Below, one piece after another: positions 19,893 to 33,711 of a DNA stretch of 64,000 bases. Below the pieces are notes generated by a model. It was not told the origin of the DNA. It searched no databases and saw nothing but the letters and a program-made list of their open reading frames with translations. Source of the DNA: Carex sylvatica (lineage: Eukaryota; Streptophyta; Magnoliopsida; Poales; Cyperaceae). The stretch covers positions 682,001 through 746,000 of the forward strand of contig CAXKVR010000060.1 of the NCBI GenBank assembly GCA_964058845.1, read 5' to 3'. Numbering within the stretch: the stretch's first letter is position 1; each line of letters starts with the position of its first letter. The position numbers and the translations under genes are program-made.

Positions 19893-21660
19893 ATTGATTA
19901 TTCTCTCATATCTCATTTATGTTTTTTTGTTTTTTCTCTATTACTAACCAATAACAAATAATATATAAATAGAAAATAATTTTTTTGTGAGATTCATTAT
20001 TGGACTTATTCTCTGATAAAAACACCATGAGTGATTCAAATTTATATAAAGGAGTCAACCCATGGTTTTTACCACCACGATTAATTAACAAGCTACACCA
20101 TTTATTTATATATAAATGCAAAGTTGCGAAATATATACAATTACTATTGCTCTTTCTTTCTTCTGATCTTATAATTAATACGTTTGTAACACAATATTGT
20201 TGTATATCACAGAAACTGCATGATTCATCTAGTTTGCATTGCAATATTCACAAGTAATGAATGATACTTTTCTAAATTATGGATAAAATTGAGAAAACTA
20301 ATGTATCGAAAATTGTAGGACGAACGCCAGGCCCAATTGCTTTCCTCCTAACATAAGTTCTAATTGAATTTGCAATGTTGAAAGGCCGATCCATTTAATT
20401 GTTCTTGTTTGGTAATACAAAGGCCGATCTATTGATTCGCGTATGAAACAATTTCTTCGATGAAATTTGCGCATGAATTTTTTTTTCTTTGGAATAACAG
20501 GTTCTGTGTTATTTCTTTGGAATAACAACAGATTTGTTACCTACTACAAAGTATGACATTCTTACCTATTAAATTCAAATTTTGTTTTCTTTGAAATGAG
20601 ATGATGATTAAAATATTCTAATTTAGAATAAGTTTTATGATAACCCTTTTATACCAGCATCTTTAATTTCTAACTAGTATGGGGCCCGTGCTCAACAGCT
20701 TTGATAATTAAGAAATGATTAGAATAATTGGCTTTCAATGAGGAATTCTGTTGAAATGTATAGAATTTGAAATCAGAATAGTATGAACCGCTGTTATTGC
20801 TACTCATCTATAGCAATTAAAGAGGTATGAAAGGGAAAAAAAAAAGGGGCTAGTGATAATACATAATAATTCATATTTAAATATTTATTAAGCAACTTGA
20901 GAGAAATTAAGAGTGAGTCTGTATAATTAATCATACATGTGGTTGGTACTGAAAGGCATCAAGCATTTGAAAAACCAACTAAGAAAAGGACGAATCCTGA
21001 ATTGCATTAGGGGCCAGAGGATAAATATCGAGTGTAAGAAAGTGCAACTCAAAACATTTTAAAATGTATGACTCAGTCATATCTTGTCAGTACCAGTTCC
21101 CTTTTGTAATTTCCTGTATACTGCTGTGTTTAATTTCTACCCTTGCCAGATCAATTTTATTGAATTAAAATTTTCAAAATATGTGATAGTTTAGGAAAAG
21201 CAAGAATTGCAATTTTTAGAGTCAATTTTGACATATTATTGATGCTCACTATCTAGGATAATCTTGGTACAAGTAAATGGTATTGATGGAAGTAACTTAA
21301 TTAAGCACAAATGCATCTTAATATTTGGGATCACTTTGCCTGATTTGCCTTTGACTAACAATGTATAATCTAATTATGCATATTTATGCAGTAATTAAGC
21401 CTAATTAATTCTAAACATATATTTAATTCAACTTCAATAAATTCTAAATAAAACCCTGCACTTCTTTTCAATTATTACACCCCCAACTTTTCCATAATAA
21501 TTAATTGATTCCAGTATACTAAAGTTAACCCACATTTCCACAATTACACTCAAGTTTGACCAATTTATCTAACTATATTTTAATATTTTATGTCTACAAC
21601 TGACCTAAAATATAAATTACCAATAAACAATGCAGGAAACAGTAAAGCCCGCATCAAGCA
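19893..21660 (+). repeat. Host segmental repeat, copy C
   Basis: Paralogue of copies A and B. At 20241-20249 it carries GCAATATTC, the uninterrupted equivalent of the MULE target, followed by cacaagtaatgaatgatac. It therefore gives the pre-insertion structure of copy B. No intact gene within. Confidence 0.75.
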
Positions 21661-24600
21661 GCTGCTATTACCTAGGCTAGAATCTCATATAAATTATTCT
21701 TTGTTAAAAGAATATAAATATCATCTTTATTCTTTAACGGGCCAATGGGCCTTGGTAAAAGAGAAAATTCTTTAACGATTCTACTTTTCTGTTTGTTTAG
21801 AAATAATTTCAAATTACATGCGACTTCATAGACATACACGAGAGAAATCAATGCATTGTTCAATTAAATCAACAAATACTTCATACATTGAACTTGTAAA
21901 ATATAAAGGATGCATGTGATGTGCACTTTTCTACGCATTACAAAACTATAAATATCATATTTATTTTAGAGAGTACAAAACTTTCATATTTATATTTTAA
22001 AATGCAATAAAATTATTTATAATGCCTTCCAAAATGTAACAAGTCCTATTGATACTTAAAGAAAAAATGGATAACTTTTGCTTATCATTTTCAAGAGAAA
22101 ATATGTAATTTTAAAGTTCAAAATCTACGTTTTTGTCAATAAAAATTAACAAAAATGTGATACTAAATAAGATCGAAAATGCTATGCTAATAAAAATAAC
22201 AAAACTATAATACTGAAAAAGATCGACTGCTTAAAGGGTGACGCTAAAGGTGATTGAAAAATCACCTTAAGGTATTGTCACCATCTCTCACCTCTCCCAT
22301 TCTCCAGTTCACTCATCCACTTTGTTTGAGTAGCTATTTTTGCCTAGCGGATTTGGTTATTGTTTTCGGTGTTTTTATTTAGTGGATCTAATTACCGCTT
22401 TTGTTTCGAGTTTTGTTTGAACAGGTGCACATGTGTACAGTGAAAACAATCATTAGGCTCCTATAATTACAATATAAGACAAATATGTGTTCAGTGAAAA
22501 CAATCACTAGCCTCTTATAATTACAATCAAGCAAGGATAATCAAATCTGTATCTACATGATATGCATACTCATATCTTACTCCTATGTCTGTTTGTTTAT
22601 TTATAACTGAATGATTTTAAAGATACTCGTTATCTAATATCATGTAACAACTAATCTATAATATTTTTTTAAATCACTGCAAACTTTCAACCTAAAAAAC
22701 AAGTAATAAAACTATACTTTTAAAATAACATTTATGTTTAAAATACATGTGTTCAACTAATATTTTTTAATGCATGCATTAAAGTCATATTAACCATGTT
22801 AACTATTAACATTGATTAACAAAATATTGTCTATTTTATAAGTCTTTACATTATTGATCGGGACATTAAAAGGACAGCATAAAAAAGCTAAAAATAAAAT
22901 TATGTTTTTTTTTTTTTTTTGGCTCTTTCCTTTTTGCCTTCTTTTTTTTAATTTTATTTTCTTTACTCTTTACTTTTTCTTCTATTTATTTTTTTAATAA
23001 AAATCTGTAAAACAACAAGGGGCCCAAATCGGTGTCTCTATTAATGAAATTATGTACGTTCGCACTAGATTCTAATTGATTGCTTGCTTAAATCCTGAGT
23101 TATCATTAGTGCGTGTGCATTATTTTCTATAATTGAACATTTATTTAATTAATCTTAATTATGAAGCCTACATGCACGTACAACAAAACAATTTAATAAT
23201 TGTTTTTGTCATCATACAAAAATACAATTGTAGAGAGCAGTACGTACGCAACTACGCATGAATAATCAACCACCACACCAACCAAATGTTTTAAATATTA
23301 TTTTAAAGATGGATGTAGTCGGCTATTAGCTAGATATATAGAGATTATAAGCGACATTCGAATTCAGAATATGCAAATTATATATAATTTTTAAGTGACT
23401 TAATTAGAAATTTAAAAATACACAATAAAATTATAGTGTAATATTAAATTATTAAATAATACACATAATATCACTTATAAAATAGAGGAGGGTTCAAATG
23501 CATCTATTTTCAGTGTCTCCATCGTGCCTTCATTTTTAAAAGTGTTAATAAATCAAAATTTAAATTATAAACATCAAAATAAAACCGTTAGATGTGATCT
23601 ATGTTATTTTTTCTATGTGCTCATAAAAAAATATAACATTTCGATTTTATTTTTATGTGAATCAATCATTTAAAAAATCAACGTCTAAAAATTATCCACA
23701 TTAGTACCTTTTTATAAGCTCTTGATAACAACCAAAATAAAATTGAAATATTTTTTATTTTTTAACACGTGCATAGATAAAATGATGTAGATCATATCCA
23801 ACGGTTTTATTTTGACTTTTAAATTTTAAATTTTCAGTTGTTAAAGTTCTTAAAAATTATAGCACAGAAAATAGAGGCATTTGAACCTCCTCCATTTTAT
23901 GTCTAAAACCCTAAAAATATAATAAAAACATTCCAAAAAAATATGAAATTTAATCTCTAGACATATTTTAATAAAAAATTATGCAGAGCGGTTAAAAAAT
24001 TAACTCTAAATCCTAAACGAATATAAAAATATGAGTCATAATTAGAACACAAAATCATTAATGTAATAATTAATTTTAGGTTGGTTATAGCTAGCTATGT
24101 CCTTTTCCTTTGCTGACCTGTTTGCTGTTTCTGCAGTAAAAGTAAAAAATATCTTTAGACTCTTTGACCATGCTGAGTCTCTTGTTTGTGTTCCCTATAC
24201 TGTTTATTTATGTAATCGTTTGCTTATAAGAATGATTGTGCTGTCGAAATAGGAACGATGATGCTTGTTTGCTTGTACAAGTTCAATTATAAACATCTCA
24301 TAGTTTTATAAAATCTCTTATAAAATTAATGAACCAAACAAGGGTAACATATTTCCAAAAGGGTTGTAATTTAAAACCCTAATTCATCATAAACAATTTT
24401 GAAGAAAACACCTACATGACTACAACTGAAATGACCAATAATAATTAAGGGAGAATTTCATGTATGTTCCTCAAAACATCGAAATTACATATTTGCCCCT
24501 CCAAGTTCATAATATCATATCTATCCATTTAATTTAAATAACTCACAAATTTATCGAATTTATTGTCTTTTTTATAAAAAAAACTTATTTTAAATTTATA

Positions 24601-27600
24601 AAATATCTATTTACTTTTTATTAAAAAAATATATGTAGCTTGTTTAAAAGAAATGTTCAGTCTTCTAATTAACCGATTGTGAGAGCAAATGGTTCTTTCT
24701 TATTTGTGATGTAAAACAGAAATTGAGAAGGCACATGTTTCTTCAAATTCCATTTCTCCTTTTTCGTTTTTGTCGTGTGCAAAGAATGACAATTGCTAAA
24801 TCCAAAACGGTGCTATTGTTAACAGAATCGTCTAATTAAACATTTGTTTGGTGTGATTAGTGAAAAGGAAAATTAAATTATTAAATCAAAGGATTGGGTC
24901 ATACCCGTTTCACAAATCCGTCAACCCGCTTATTTCTTGATAAATAAGTCGAAGCCTACATTAAATTTTCATTAAAAATAAGAAATAAGAAAGAGCAAAA
25001 AATTAATGTACCACATTTTTGTACAAATAATAAAATAATAAAATAGTTACAAATTTAATATTTTTTATAAATAATAAAATAGTTATATAATTTCATCCCA
25101 ACTTCATAAAAAACAAAGGAAATTTGAGGAACTATATATTCGTATAGGTTGATCATGTCAATTCGTAATCAAACCAAAATAGAAGTCAAAATATAATTGA
25201 TAAAGCTTTATTTAGTGAGTAACCTTTGACAGTTTAGCTTACAAAAATATTTATTTTTTGAAAACTTAGTCAACATCTTAAGTTGGAAGTCACGAAATTT
25301 ATGTATTTTTTTTCAGCATTTTATCCACATTCACAAATATTAAATTAATTAAATATGTCTCCTTCTACCTAATTTAAATATGTGACAAAAATTAATTGCA
25401 TTTGTCAATCTAGTTCCTCCATTTCTGATACTATTTTGTCTCACACAGTGGAATTATTGTGTGAAGTGTGGAGTAAATTAACATAAACTTTGGATCAATA
25501 CAAACTAATTATTTTTATGTAAAATAATTGAAGAAGCGGCTCTTTGTCTTGTGAAAAGTCCTCTTCAAATATGTCTTCTTCTAATCATTGATAGATAGCT
25601 AATAATTTATTTAACAAATTTTTATATAACCCTACTAAAGACAACTTCTCTAGATTTCTTAATCAGATACTAAACCTACTGATAGAAACTGTCTGATTAT
25701 AGAACAAAAAGTTTTTTTTTTTTTTTTTTGTAAACATCGGACTATTTAATATTTATGAAAGATCACAAATTAGATTTCAGACATGTGATCGCACAAAAGA
25801 TAATACTTTGTCACAAGATCAAAAACTAGTTTTCAATAAGAAAAATAAAACTAATTAACTTGATGTTTAGTTAACGATATACATTCCACGCAAAATTATC
25901 ATTTAATTTTTTTTGAGCTAATTAAGTTATTAGCTTTTATCTGTGTGGATATGTATGAAGCTAGATTTTTATTGTATTTTGTTCAAATCGCGCACAAATC
26001 TCAAATTTGGCTAAATTTTTTTAATAAATGGTACTATTTTTTTTTGGGAAAAAATAAAGCCCCCATTTCTCTAGTTATTTATTACGACGGACTTATCAAA
26101 CAGCCTCCCATCAAAAAGGAAAAAGGGATGAAATTTATAGAATACGAATAATTTTTCCAAAAAATTAACTGACGGATTTTTAAAGATTTTCTTTTATTGA
26201 CAAAATTTTCTTGTGGTCTGTAATAACAGAAAATGCTTTTATAAAGCAAGAACAAAATATTTGAAATGAATGAAGAAGTAAAAAAGATTTCTCCAATTTG
26301 AAAGTAGAATCTTATGGAGAGTAAGGGGAGGTGAAGAATAAAAGAGAATGAAATGGATTAGAAAGGAAGATTAATATATTTAACCTCTTCGTGTTTGAAT
26401 TATTATTGAGAGAAAATAAATTTAACTTTTTTTTCTGTCTCATTTCTCGTTTGGTTGATTAAAATTTAGAATGTTAATGAGAAATTTGATGGCTATTGTA
26501 GAATTGTGATAAAAAATTTATATGAGAATTATATTTGTAAGATATAGAGTTGAATATTTGTATTTTTTTTCTAAAAATATTTGGAACAAAATTTCTTTCC
26601 ATTCGTTACATCTCAAATTGAGAGGAAAACTGATTCTATTAATTACAATGATACAACGTTAAATATTTCACCTCCGATATAATTTTGTCAACCAAACACG
26701 ATTCGACGGAAAGTTTTTTTCTTTCCATTCTCTCCCTTTCTCTACTCTCCATCCAAACAAGGTGTTAAGCTTGTTTTTCTTATTTAATCCGTCCCATGAA
26801 AATTAAAAAAATGCATAAATGAATGGTTAAAGGGAAACTTCTTTTAATGTTGATTTGGGGTGGATCCAAGGCATCCACTTTAAATCAGATGCACCTCCTG
26901 GATATAGAAAATCAGAATCATCTTTTGAAGGCTGTAGAGTAGCCTTTCCAGAAACTGTTTTTTTTTTTTTTTTTTTACGAAAGTAATAAATAATTTTAAA
27001 TAATAAAAAAGATAAGGAAAAATTTCGATGGCATTTGATGCGGTTTCTTTCAAAATCTACACATCAATGTGATTTCTTTCATGCCATTGATATTTTTTAA
27101 TTTCGTATTCTCTGAATTACCTCAAATTTTGAGTTAAGATCTGGACCGTCTGATCTAGATCCGGTCTAATATTAAAGGGTGACGTGCATTTCAAGTGTGA
27201 GTCAGATTTTCCCGAATTCTGATCACACGGTTCGAAAATTAACTCAAACGGTACATTAATGTAGAGGATGCGAATTCATAAGTTTGCACCATGTTTCTGA
27301 TTATTTCGAAAATATTTATTTACTTTTTTAAAAATGAAAAATTGTGTATTCTTTCAACCACATTTTACTGATCTAACCCCTAAATAACTAGCATATAAAA
27401 ATGACTATTTTAATTAGCAGAGTAAAATTTACTGCAAAAAATATATATATATATATGAAGAAAGAAGTAGGATTGACCCATGCATGCAACTCATTTTCAT
27501 TCAAAGATATTTACACAATCAGTTGAACCATTTCATTGGCATTAACATGCAACTAATATTTTCATTCAAAGATATTTACACCATCAGTTGAACCAATTCA
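21661..27600. other. Gene-poor AT-rich interval
   Basis: About 6 kb of AT-rich DNA. It holds a small hairpin (22237-22282), a foldback MITE (23485-23893), long T-tracts (22900-22922, 25710-25729, 26959-26977) and, at about 27480-27600, a direct duplication of 'tttcattcaaagatatttac' plus 'cagttgaacca' (about 60-bp period) just past the bHLH stop codon. No coding gene is supported. Confidence 0.5.
23485..23893. mobile_element. Foldback MITE, GAGGAGGTTCAAATG family
   Basis: Left arm begins gaggagggttcaaatgcatc; right arm in reverse complement begins ggaggaggttcaaatgcctc. Inner arms pair around 'aaaaccgttagatgtgatct' and 'gatcatatccaacggtttta'. The same termini are found at 49525-49930. Target duplication not clear. 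Confidence 0.7.
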
Positions 27601-27655
27601 GCTTCTCTGGTTCTGATTCCTTTACATTACATACCAGCATATATATCAGCTACAA

Positions 27656-29356
27656 CTACTTACACTCCTTATCGATCGTTTGAACCATTTCATGCACAGC
27701 GGTCGCAATGTCATCAACCGAAGAGAGAATGCAATCATCTTCGACCTACATGTAAGTGATACTGTTATACAAAGATAGTAACAACTAAGTGCAAAAACTA
27801 ATCTCCCATGTCAGTAAGTAACATATTCAACAGGTGTCACCAGATCAGTGATACTGTTATACGAACATAGTAACATAATAACCACATTATTATTTATTAT
27901 TAGGTTAAGACATCAACAAATTAATCTAACATAAAACAATTAGGACACCTGTACCAACTGGTCTAGGTTAGTCTTATATATATATTTTCTAAATTTTTTG
28001 TTTCATAACTCAAGAAACAAATTAAAAATATTATTGGTAATTATTTTCTTAAAGATTAACATTTAAATCAAAAGTTTTTACCTTAAGACTGAAAGAGTAC
28101 AGCACCATCTGATCAACAGTCGTCGTCAGATTAAGGTGTATAGTCATCAACCGAAGACTCTGAAAACCCATCAGCAGCTTCAAGAGCTGCTTCGGCCGGC
28201 GCCGTGAGAGAATTCTCAGATTTGCATGACTCTCCACCATTGTCACCTCGATATCTGCAATTGCGTCGCTCGAACTCCGATTAGGAGCAACCAATTGACT
28301 GTCATTGGATGTGTACTGTGGCAATGTGAAGAAATTTGAGAAAGCCGGAGAATCGGTGCGGCCGTCTTTCATTTGTTTACGCACTTCCAAAGATTGCACG
28401 AGTTGTTCGAGTTCCTTGACGAAGTTTATCGCACCGCCAACAATTGATGCCTGATCTCCCTGTATTGATCAGCACACAGAGAGAGGAAACTAGTTTATTA
28501 TCTGAGGTTCTTTTGTTGCCAATATTGATTAATTAATTACAAGTTTATTAACTTAAAAGTATGAATGTTTAACAAAAAAAGGTTCTTCTTTTAATGAACT
28601 GTATCTCTGGCATGGTTCAGACTTCAGAGTCATGTACTGTGCTGGATTTTTCCAAGAAAGAAACCAAAGGACATTGCCTCTAAGTTTCAAAATTTTAAAA
28701 TGGAAATAACTTTTGGGAAATGAACATTTTTTCTGACAACATGAGATTAATTTCTATTGAATATAAAATAAAATAATAGTACAATAGTCCTTTTTTTCTT
28801 GGAAATATAAACTGTAATTGATAATATAAAACCTTCATATCATGTCAAGTCATGATCTACACCACCTAGTTCTCAAATTTTTTTTTTCTTGTAATCTGTG
28901 ACTAGATGAAGTCCCAATAGTACAACATCATATTATTGCCTCATAATAATAATAATAAGTTGTTAGCAATAACCCTAATGGAAACAGAATCAATCAACAA
29001 AAACTGACCCTTTGAGCATAGGAGGCAGGCATGAGGGACCGAAGCACGGCTAGGTACTCGTTCATCAACCGCCGTCGATTGCGTTCCACCGCAATGTGCG
29101 TCATCCTTTGATTCTCAACCTCCTCTTTATTCTTCACACTCTTCGCTCTCCTTCTCTTCCTCTTTCCCGTTTCCGTCTCCGTCATCACCGCCGCCTGAGT
29201 ACACGGCTCGGTACAATTGCTGATTTTGACATTAGAAGAGCAAGAAGCAAACCCAACTGATTTCTCTTGTGCACATGCTGGATCATAGTTGTAGCTACAT
29301 TTTTTCATTTTGCAATCTATGAAGCCTGGGGGAAAGACAACTGCTTCCAAAGCCAT
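27656..29356 (-). CDS. bHLH transcription factor, subgroup Ia (bHLH94/96-like), 271 aa
   Basis: Three exons on the minus strand, 29356-29009, 28459-28082 and 27745-27656, all GT-AG and phase 0, give 271 aa. The N terminus [12 protein letters not shown] matches the start typical of bHLH94/96. A basic stretch (GKRKRRRAK, 64-72) is followed by the bHLH domain: basic region [16 protein letters not shown] (81-96) with the H87/E91/R95 triad that reads the G-box, helix 1 in exon 1, loop at the exon junction, and helix 2 ([20 protein letters not shown]) in exon 2. The C-terminal part (about 175-270) is an ACT-like dimerisation domain ([20 protein letters not shown]). Subgroup Ia also holds SPCH, MUTE and FAMA. 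This copy is somewhat shorter than Arabidopsis bHLH94/96, mainly between bHLH and ACT. It acts in the nucleus. Confidence 0.92.
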
Positions 29357-29590
29357 GTCTTTTTGGGTGAAGAAGAAATTAATATCTAATAATGGAAGCT
29401 ATTTGAAGGGAAAAGGATACTGAGCTTTCATTGACAGACAATGACAAAGTGAGAAAAATTAAAAAAGGTTTTTCAAAGTTTTGCTCTGTGGAGACAAAAG
29501 AAGGACAAGAAGAGAAGGTGATGAAGTGTGGAAAAGGGTTTAATTTGTAATGAAAGGTTTTTGCTAAAGAACAAACAGAGAGCAGATTGC

Positions 29591-29596
29591 CACGTG
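29591..29596. promoter_or_regulatory. G-box upstream of the bHLH gene
   Basis: A CACGTG palindrome inside gccacgtggg lies about 235 bp upstream of the ATG. It is the class of site bound by bHLH proteins with the H-E-R triad, so self- or cross-regulation is possible. Inference only. Confidence 0.5.
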
Positions 29597-29710
29597 GGTT
29601 AGGACTTAGGCGCTGGAAGGAAGGATCGGGATTTCTTGTCTACGTATGGAATAAAATGGAACGTTAAATTCTATATAAATTATGAGTGAGGCTATGATAT
29701 GATATTAGTA

Positions 29711-30693
29711 GGGGTGTCAATGATACCCACTTAGCCGTTTATTTAATTCGTACTGTATTCCATAAGACGACGAAGTATAGTTAAGAATTTTTTTTCTTTA
29801 GCTAAATGAGTAAGAATACAGATAAATACTATTTTGTATTCATTACTCTATAAAATAATTATATAAAATATAATAATATGATAATATTTGAGCAATAATT
29901 CGTGAGTACTTTTGTTATTTAGTGTATTGTTTTTGTTGTAAGAAAAATATTAAACATATTATTTTTATTTGTATGTCTTGTTCTTTAATTAAATAATTAA
30001 ATTTGTTGGAAGATATATTTTTATTTTTGAATTCTCTTGTTTTATAGAAAATACAATTTAGTTGAAATTGATTGTACATTAATTTTTATTTTTATTTTTT
30101 ATTAGTAATATCATTGCATATGTACGAAATAAATGAGTTTTGATTTCTATTTGTAAATATAATAAAACTAATTATTGTAGTAGTATTATCCGTTATTCAC
30201 CCGCTACCGTTTTGTTACCTGGTAATTTTAACGGGTAAGGGTAGGATAGGGTAAGATCAAATCTCAATGGGTAATGATAGGGTATGGGTAAGGTCATTCT
30301 TAGAGTGGAAAAAATGGCATGGCAGAGCCGGCTCCATCATGGAACGGTACAGCACGTGTGACTGTTCCGTGCTGTGACCATTCGCATGCTGTGGCCAGCT
30401 TTTGAAAATTTTGGCACGACATGGCACAGTGCGTAATCACGCGAGTCACTTGTAATTAGGACTGTTAGGTCTTAATCAAATAGTGAATCTTGAATAAACT
30501 AACTTAAATTGAATAAACTAAATTAAATTATAAAAAAATAGTTAAACGTGAGAAATATAACTAGTTATATTTGGACATGGCACGCGAGTCACCCTATAAA
30601 AATATTTTAATCACGGCACGACACGTGTCACTATTCACAGCACGGCACGTTTTTTCCACTCTAGTCATTCTTAATGAGTATGGGTATGAAAAT
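29711..30693. mobile_element. Putative hAT-like element, interrupted
   Basis: The left end taggggtgtcaatgataccc has the typical shape of plant hAT termini. A related right end (gggtatgaaaattatt, reverse orientation) occurs near 30693. A clean hAT MITE (30301-30663) is nested near its right end. No target duplication was found. Confidence 0.35.
30301..30663. mobile_element. hAT MITE with 8-bp duplication GTCATTCT
   Basis: Termini tagagtggaaaaaatggca and, inverted, tagagtggaaaaaacgtgcc. GTCATTCT is present at 30293-30300 and 30664-30671. The 363-bp element is non-coding, with repeats of a 'gcacgacacg'/'ggcacggcacg' type. Confidence 0.85.
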
Positions 30694-30726
30694 TATTAGT
30701 GAGGCTATGATATATATATAAATTAT

Positions 30727-31145
30727 GAGTGAGGCTATGATATTATATATGCATATTGCAGATTGTAGATTGATTCGTACTGCATATTATTATTTTGTTT
30801 AAAATTTAAATAATTAATTTAAATTGTTTCATATCTATATAAATTATATTTGCATACTAAATTATATATTTCTTAAAAAATTTATTATTTTTTAAATGTA
30901 TAAAATATTACTATTTAATTTGAATGGTTTATAATTTTTATATCAAGTAATTTTTATCTATCTAAAAATTAGAAAAAAATGATAATAATAAAAAAATAAA
31001 ATTAGATCTACAAATAGTCAAATACATATTTATATGTTCATGTTGAATAGTTCAAATTGATCGTTTGGACTTTAAAAAAAATATTAATTCCTAATACATA
31101 CAATTAAGTATGCACTATGTATTGCATACTACCATAGCCTCACTC
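30727..31145. mobile_element. Foldback MITE, GAGTGAGGCTATG family
   Basis: Left end gagtgaggctatgatattat, right end in reverse complement gagtgaggctatggtagtat. Long AT-rich arms. A partial extra terminus lies at 29684-29702. A second full copy is at 36076-36412. Confidence 0.7.
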
Positions 31146-33703
31146 AAAATTGCATATAATATTCCATGAAGACTTAACAATAACACCAATTACAAATTGA
31201 TAAATGAACTTTAATTTGTCTTAAAAAGGGGTATTCAACAATCTTATTTAACATACAAATACGGACCATTTTGTTCATTTCATATTTGATATGTATCTTA
31301 AAATATTTATATTTAACATACAAGTTATATTTACATAATTATATTCATATACGTATGTATATAAATTCGTAAATAGTTATGTATGTATATAAATTTGTAA
31401 ATAATTATGTGTGTATATAAATTCGTAAATAATTATCTAGTATACAAAGTATTTATAATCTTTTTTTTTCGAAATGATTATTATAAGTTTCAAGGTAAAA
31501 TTTTCATGAAATAAAAAAAAATTCATATTTTTTATAAGTAAATAATGTAAGGTAAGTAATTCCATCATGTATATATATGTTTTTAATAAAAATGATGTAA
31601 ATACATCTGGAATATAGGTAACTAGTGCAGTTATATCATTCCTCTAATTTTGAAAGTAAATAAAATTCTAATTAAATTATGTACATATTAATTATTCATT
31701 CGAAAAGTGAAAAATTACATAACTTTGACTTTATTATCATTATTTTTTATATACATCATGGCATGTTGCAGCATTATGATGAATTAATATACATGCATTA
31801 TCAGAAATAATTTGGATGTGGTTTTAAAAATTTTGATTGTTTGAAATATAGTTCATAGACAAAAAAAAAAGGTAATTTATAATTATTTCATGTAAAATTG
31901 GAAAGGCTGTCGTATATAGCAGAGGTAACATGATCAACGGTACTAGTAGACAAATAGATGAAAACAAACTGGAATCAGACAATATAAAATTAAAATATTG
32001 ACCTCTATCTATGTTAGATTATTAAAAATATATATACATATATATGACTATATTTTGCATAGAGAGTGGTGATGAATCTCATATCAAAGACTAACATGCA
32101 TGCAAACAGTAGGTCTGAAATTTTATTGGTTTTAGGATCAGAGCTCATGATGCCATTTCTTAAAAAATTCATTTTCTCTGTTTTTTTTATTTTCTGAAGA
32201 AGTTTTGGTCCAGTAAATCATATATAGATGAATAGATAATTTTGGCTTGTACTGTGAGGAAGGGGTGGTTTTTGTAGTATTCGGCAATAATTTGGTCGGG
32301 TGTCAGACCAAATTCCTATATTACTATTTGACAGGAAATAATAAAATGGCAATAATGTGGATATTGTTTTTTTTCGTCCTATCTTTTATAGAAGTAATTG
32401 TAATTATTGATCAGTTCATAGTTCATACCCCTAAGATATATATTATATATCTACCAGCTAGTTTTGAAGAAATTTTTCATACCCCTAAGATATATATTAT
32501 ATATTATATAGTTCATACCTCTAAGATAATTATTGATCTAGTTCCAGTAAGGAGGTGTGTTCAAGTATACAATTTATGATGATTGTTCATTTTAATTTAG
32601 ACAAGTGATCATATCTGTTTAAACAAACATATATACTCTTTGAGATTGAATTATAAACCTGGAAGATCAACACAATACTGAATTTTGTTAATAAATGTCA
32701 AAATATATTCAATCTGTTAATTAAAAGGTAGTTTCATTCTTTAATTTATTTACTAATCATATTTTTGTAATTACTGGGAAACAACACAAAAACAACAAAG
32801 AAATAATTGGAGAATATTAATTAATTTCTGGCAGCGGATGCCATTGCCATGGATTTTAGTGGACACAGTCTGGAGAAGAATCACCTTGACCAAGTTTGAC
32901 TACGTACTATTTCAGTTTTAAATGTTTATCTGCGGGAATGTACATTAATTGCAGAATATGAACAACTCAACTTTATATTAACTACCTATACAAAGAATCA
33001 ATCTTTAATATGGTTATAAAATGTATATAGTATCTGTATAAACTATACAATATTACATGTTTAAAATTTAAATGATTTTTTTGTTAATATTAGATAGTTT
33101 GATAACTTAATTCTAAATTCTAATGTCTTTTATTTAATCAAAATGACTTCCTGAACTTCTTTTGATTCTTTTAAACTCAATCAAATAATATATCATCATA
33201 CTTTTTACACTCCTTGTCTATTTTATTTCTTAAATATCAAATTATTCTGGTTGTATATATGTGATATCAAATATAAATTTTAAAAGACTTGGTCTTCAAA
33301 TACTTCGTTTTCATATGTTTTGTTTTGATCTGATCTCCTTACCCTGATAGGCCATTTAATTAATTTACACAAGCAATATATTTCATGTAGGCCCAAGCTG
33401 ATATGATATAATCTGAAATGCTGTACATGTAGATTTGACATGACTTCTCCTTCATATAGTAGTACACAATTTGAAATATTATTTTACTATAACGGCCTGA
33501 TAACAACTTCGTTTTCATATGTCAAAATATATCTTAATTTATAATTAATCAAGCTTCTTAGAGAATACATTTTTGACATAGAATGAATAAATTTAAAAGG
33601 AATGCACATTTTCATAACATGATGTAATTAATTAAACATGTAAATTTTCACAATAATTGTTAACTAGTTTGAATCCTAATTAAATAAAAGTATGCTTCTT
33701 TCA
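31146..33703. other. AT-rich DNA with short tandem repeats
   Basis: No gene supported. Contains three about 31-bp repeats of 'tatgtatataaattcgtaaat' type (31354-31436) and three copies of 'ttcatacccctaagatatat' type (about 32424, 32479 and 32512). The ORF over 32247-32579 is an artefact of this repeat. Confidence 0.5.
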
Positions 33704-33711
33704 ATTAAAAT

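Noticed and set aside
32247..32579. 110-aa hydrophobic ORF
   Set aside because: AT-rich, covers the 'catacccctaagatatatat' repeats, no recognisable domain.
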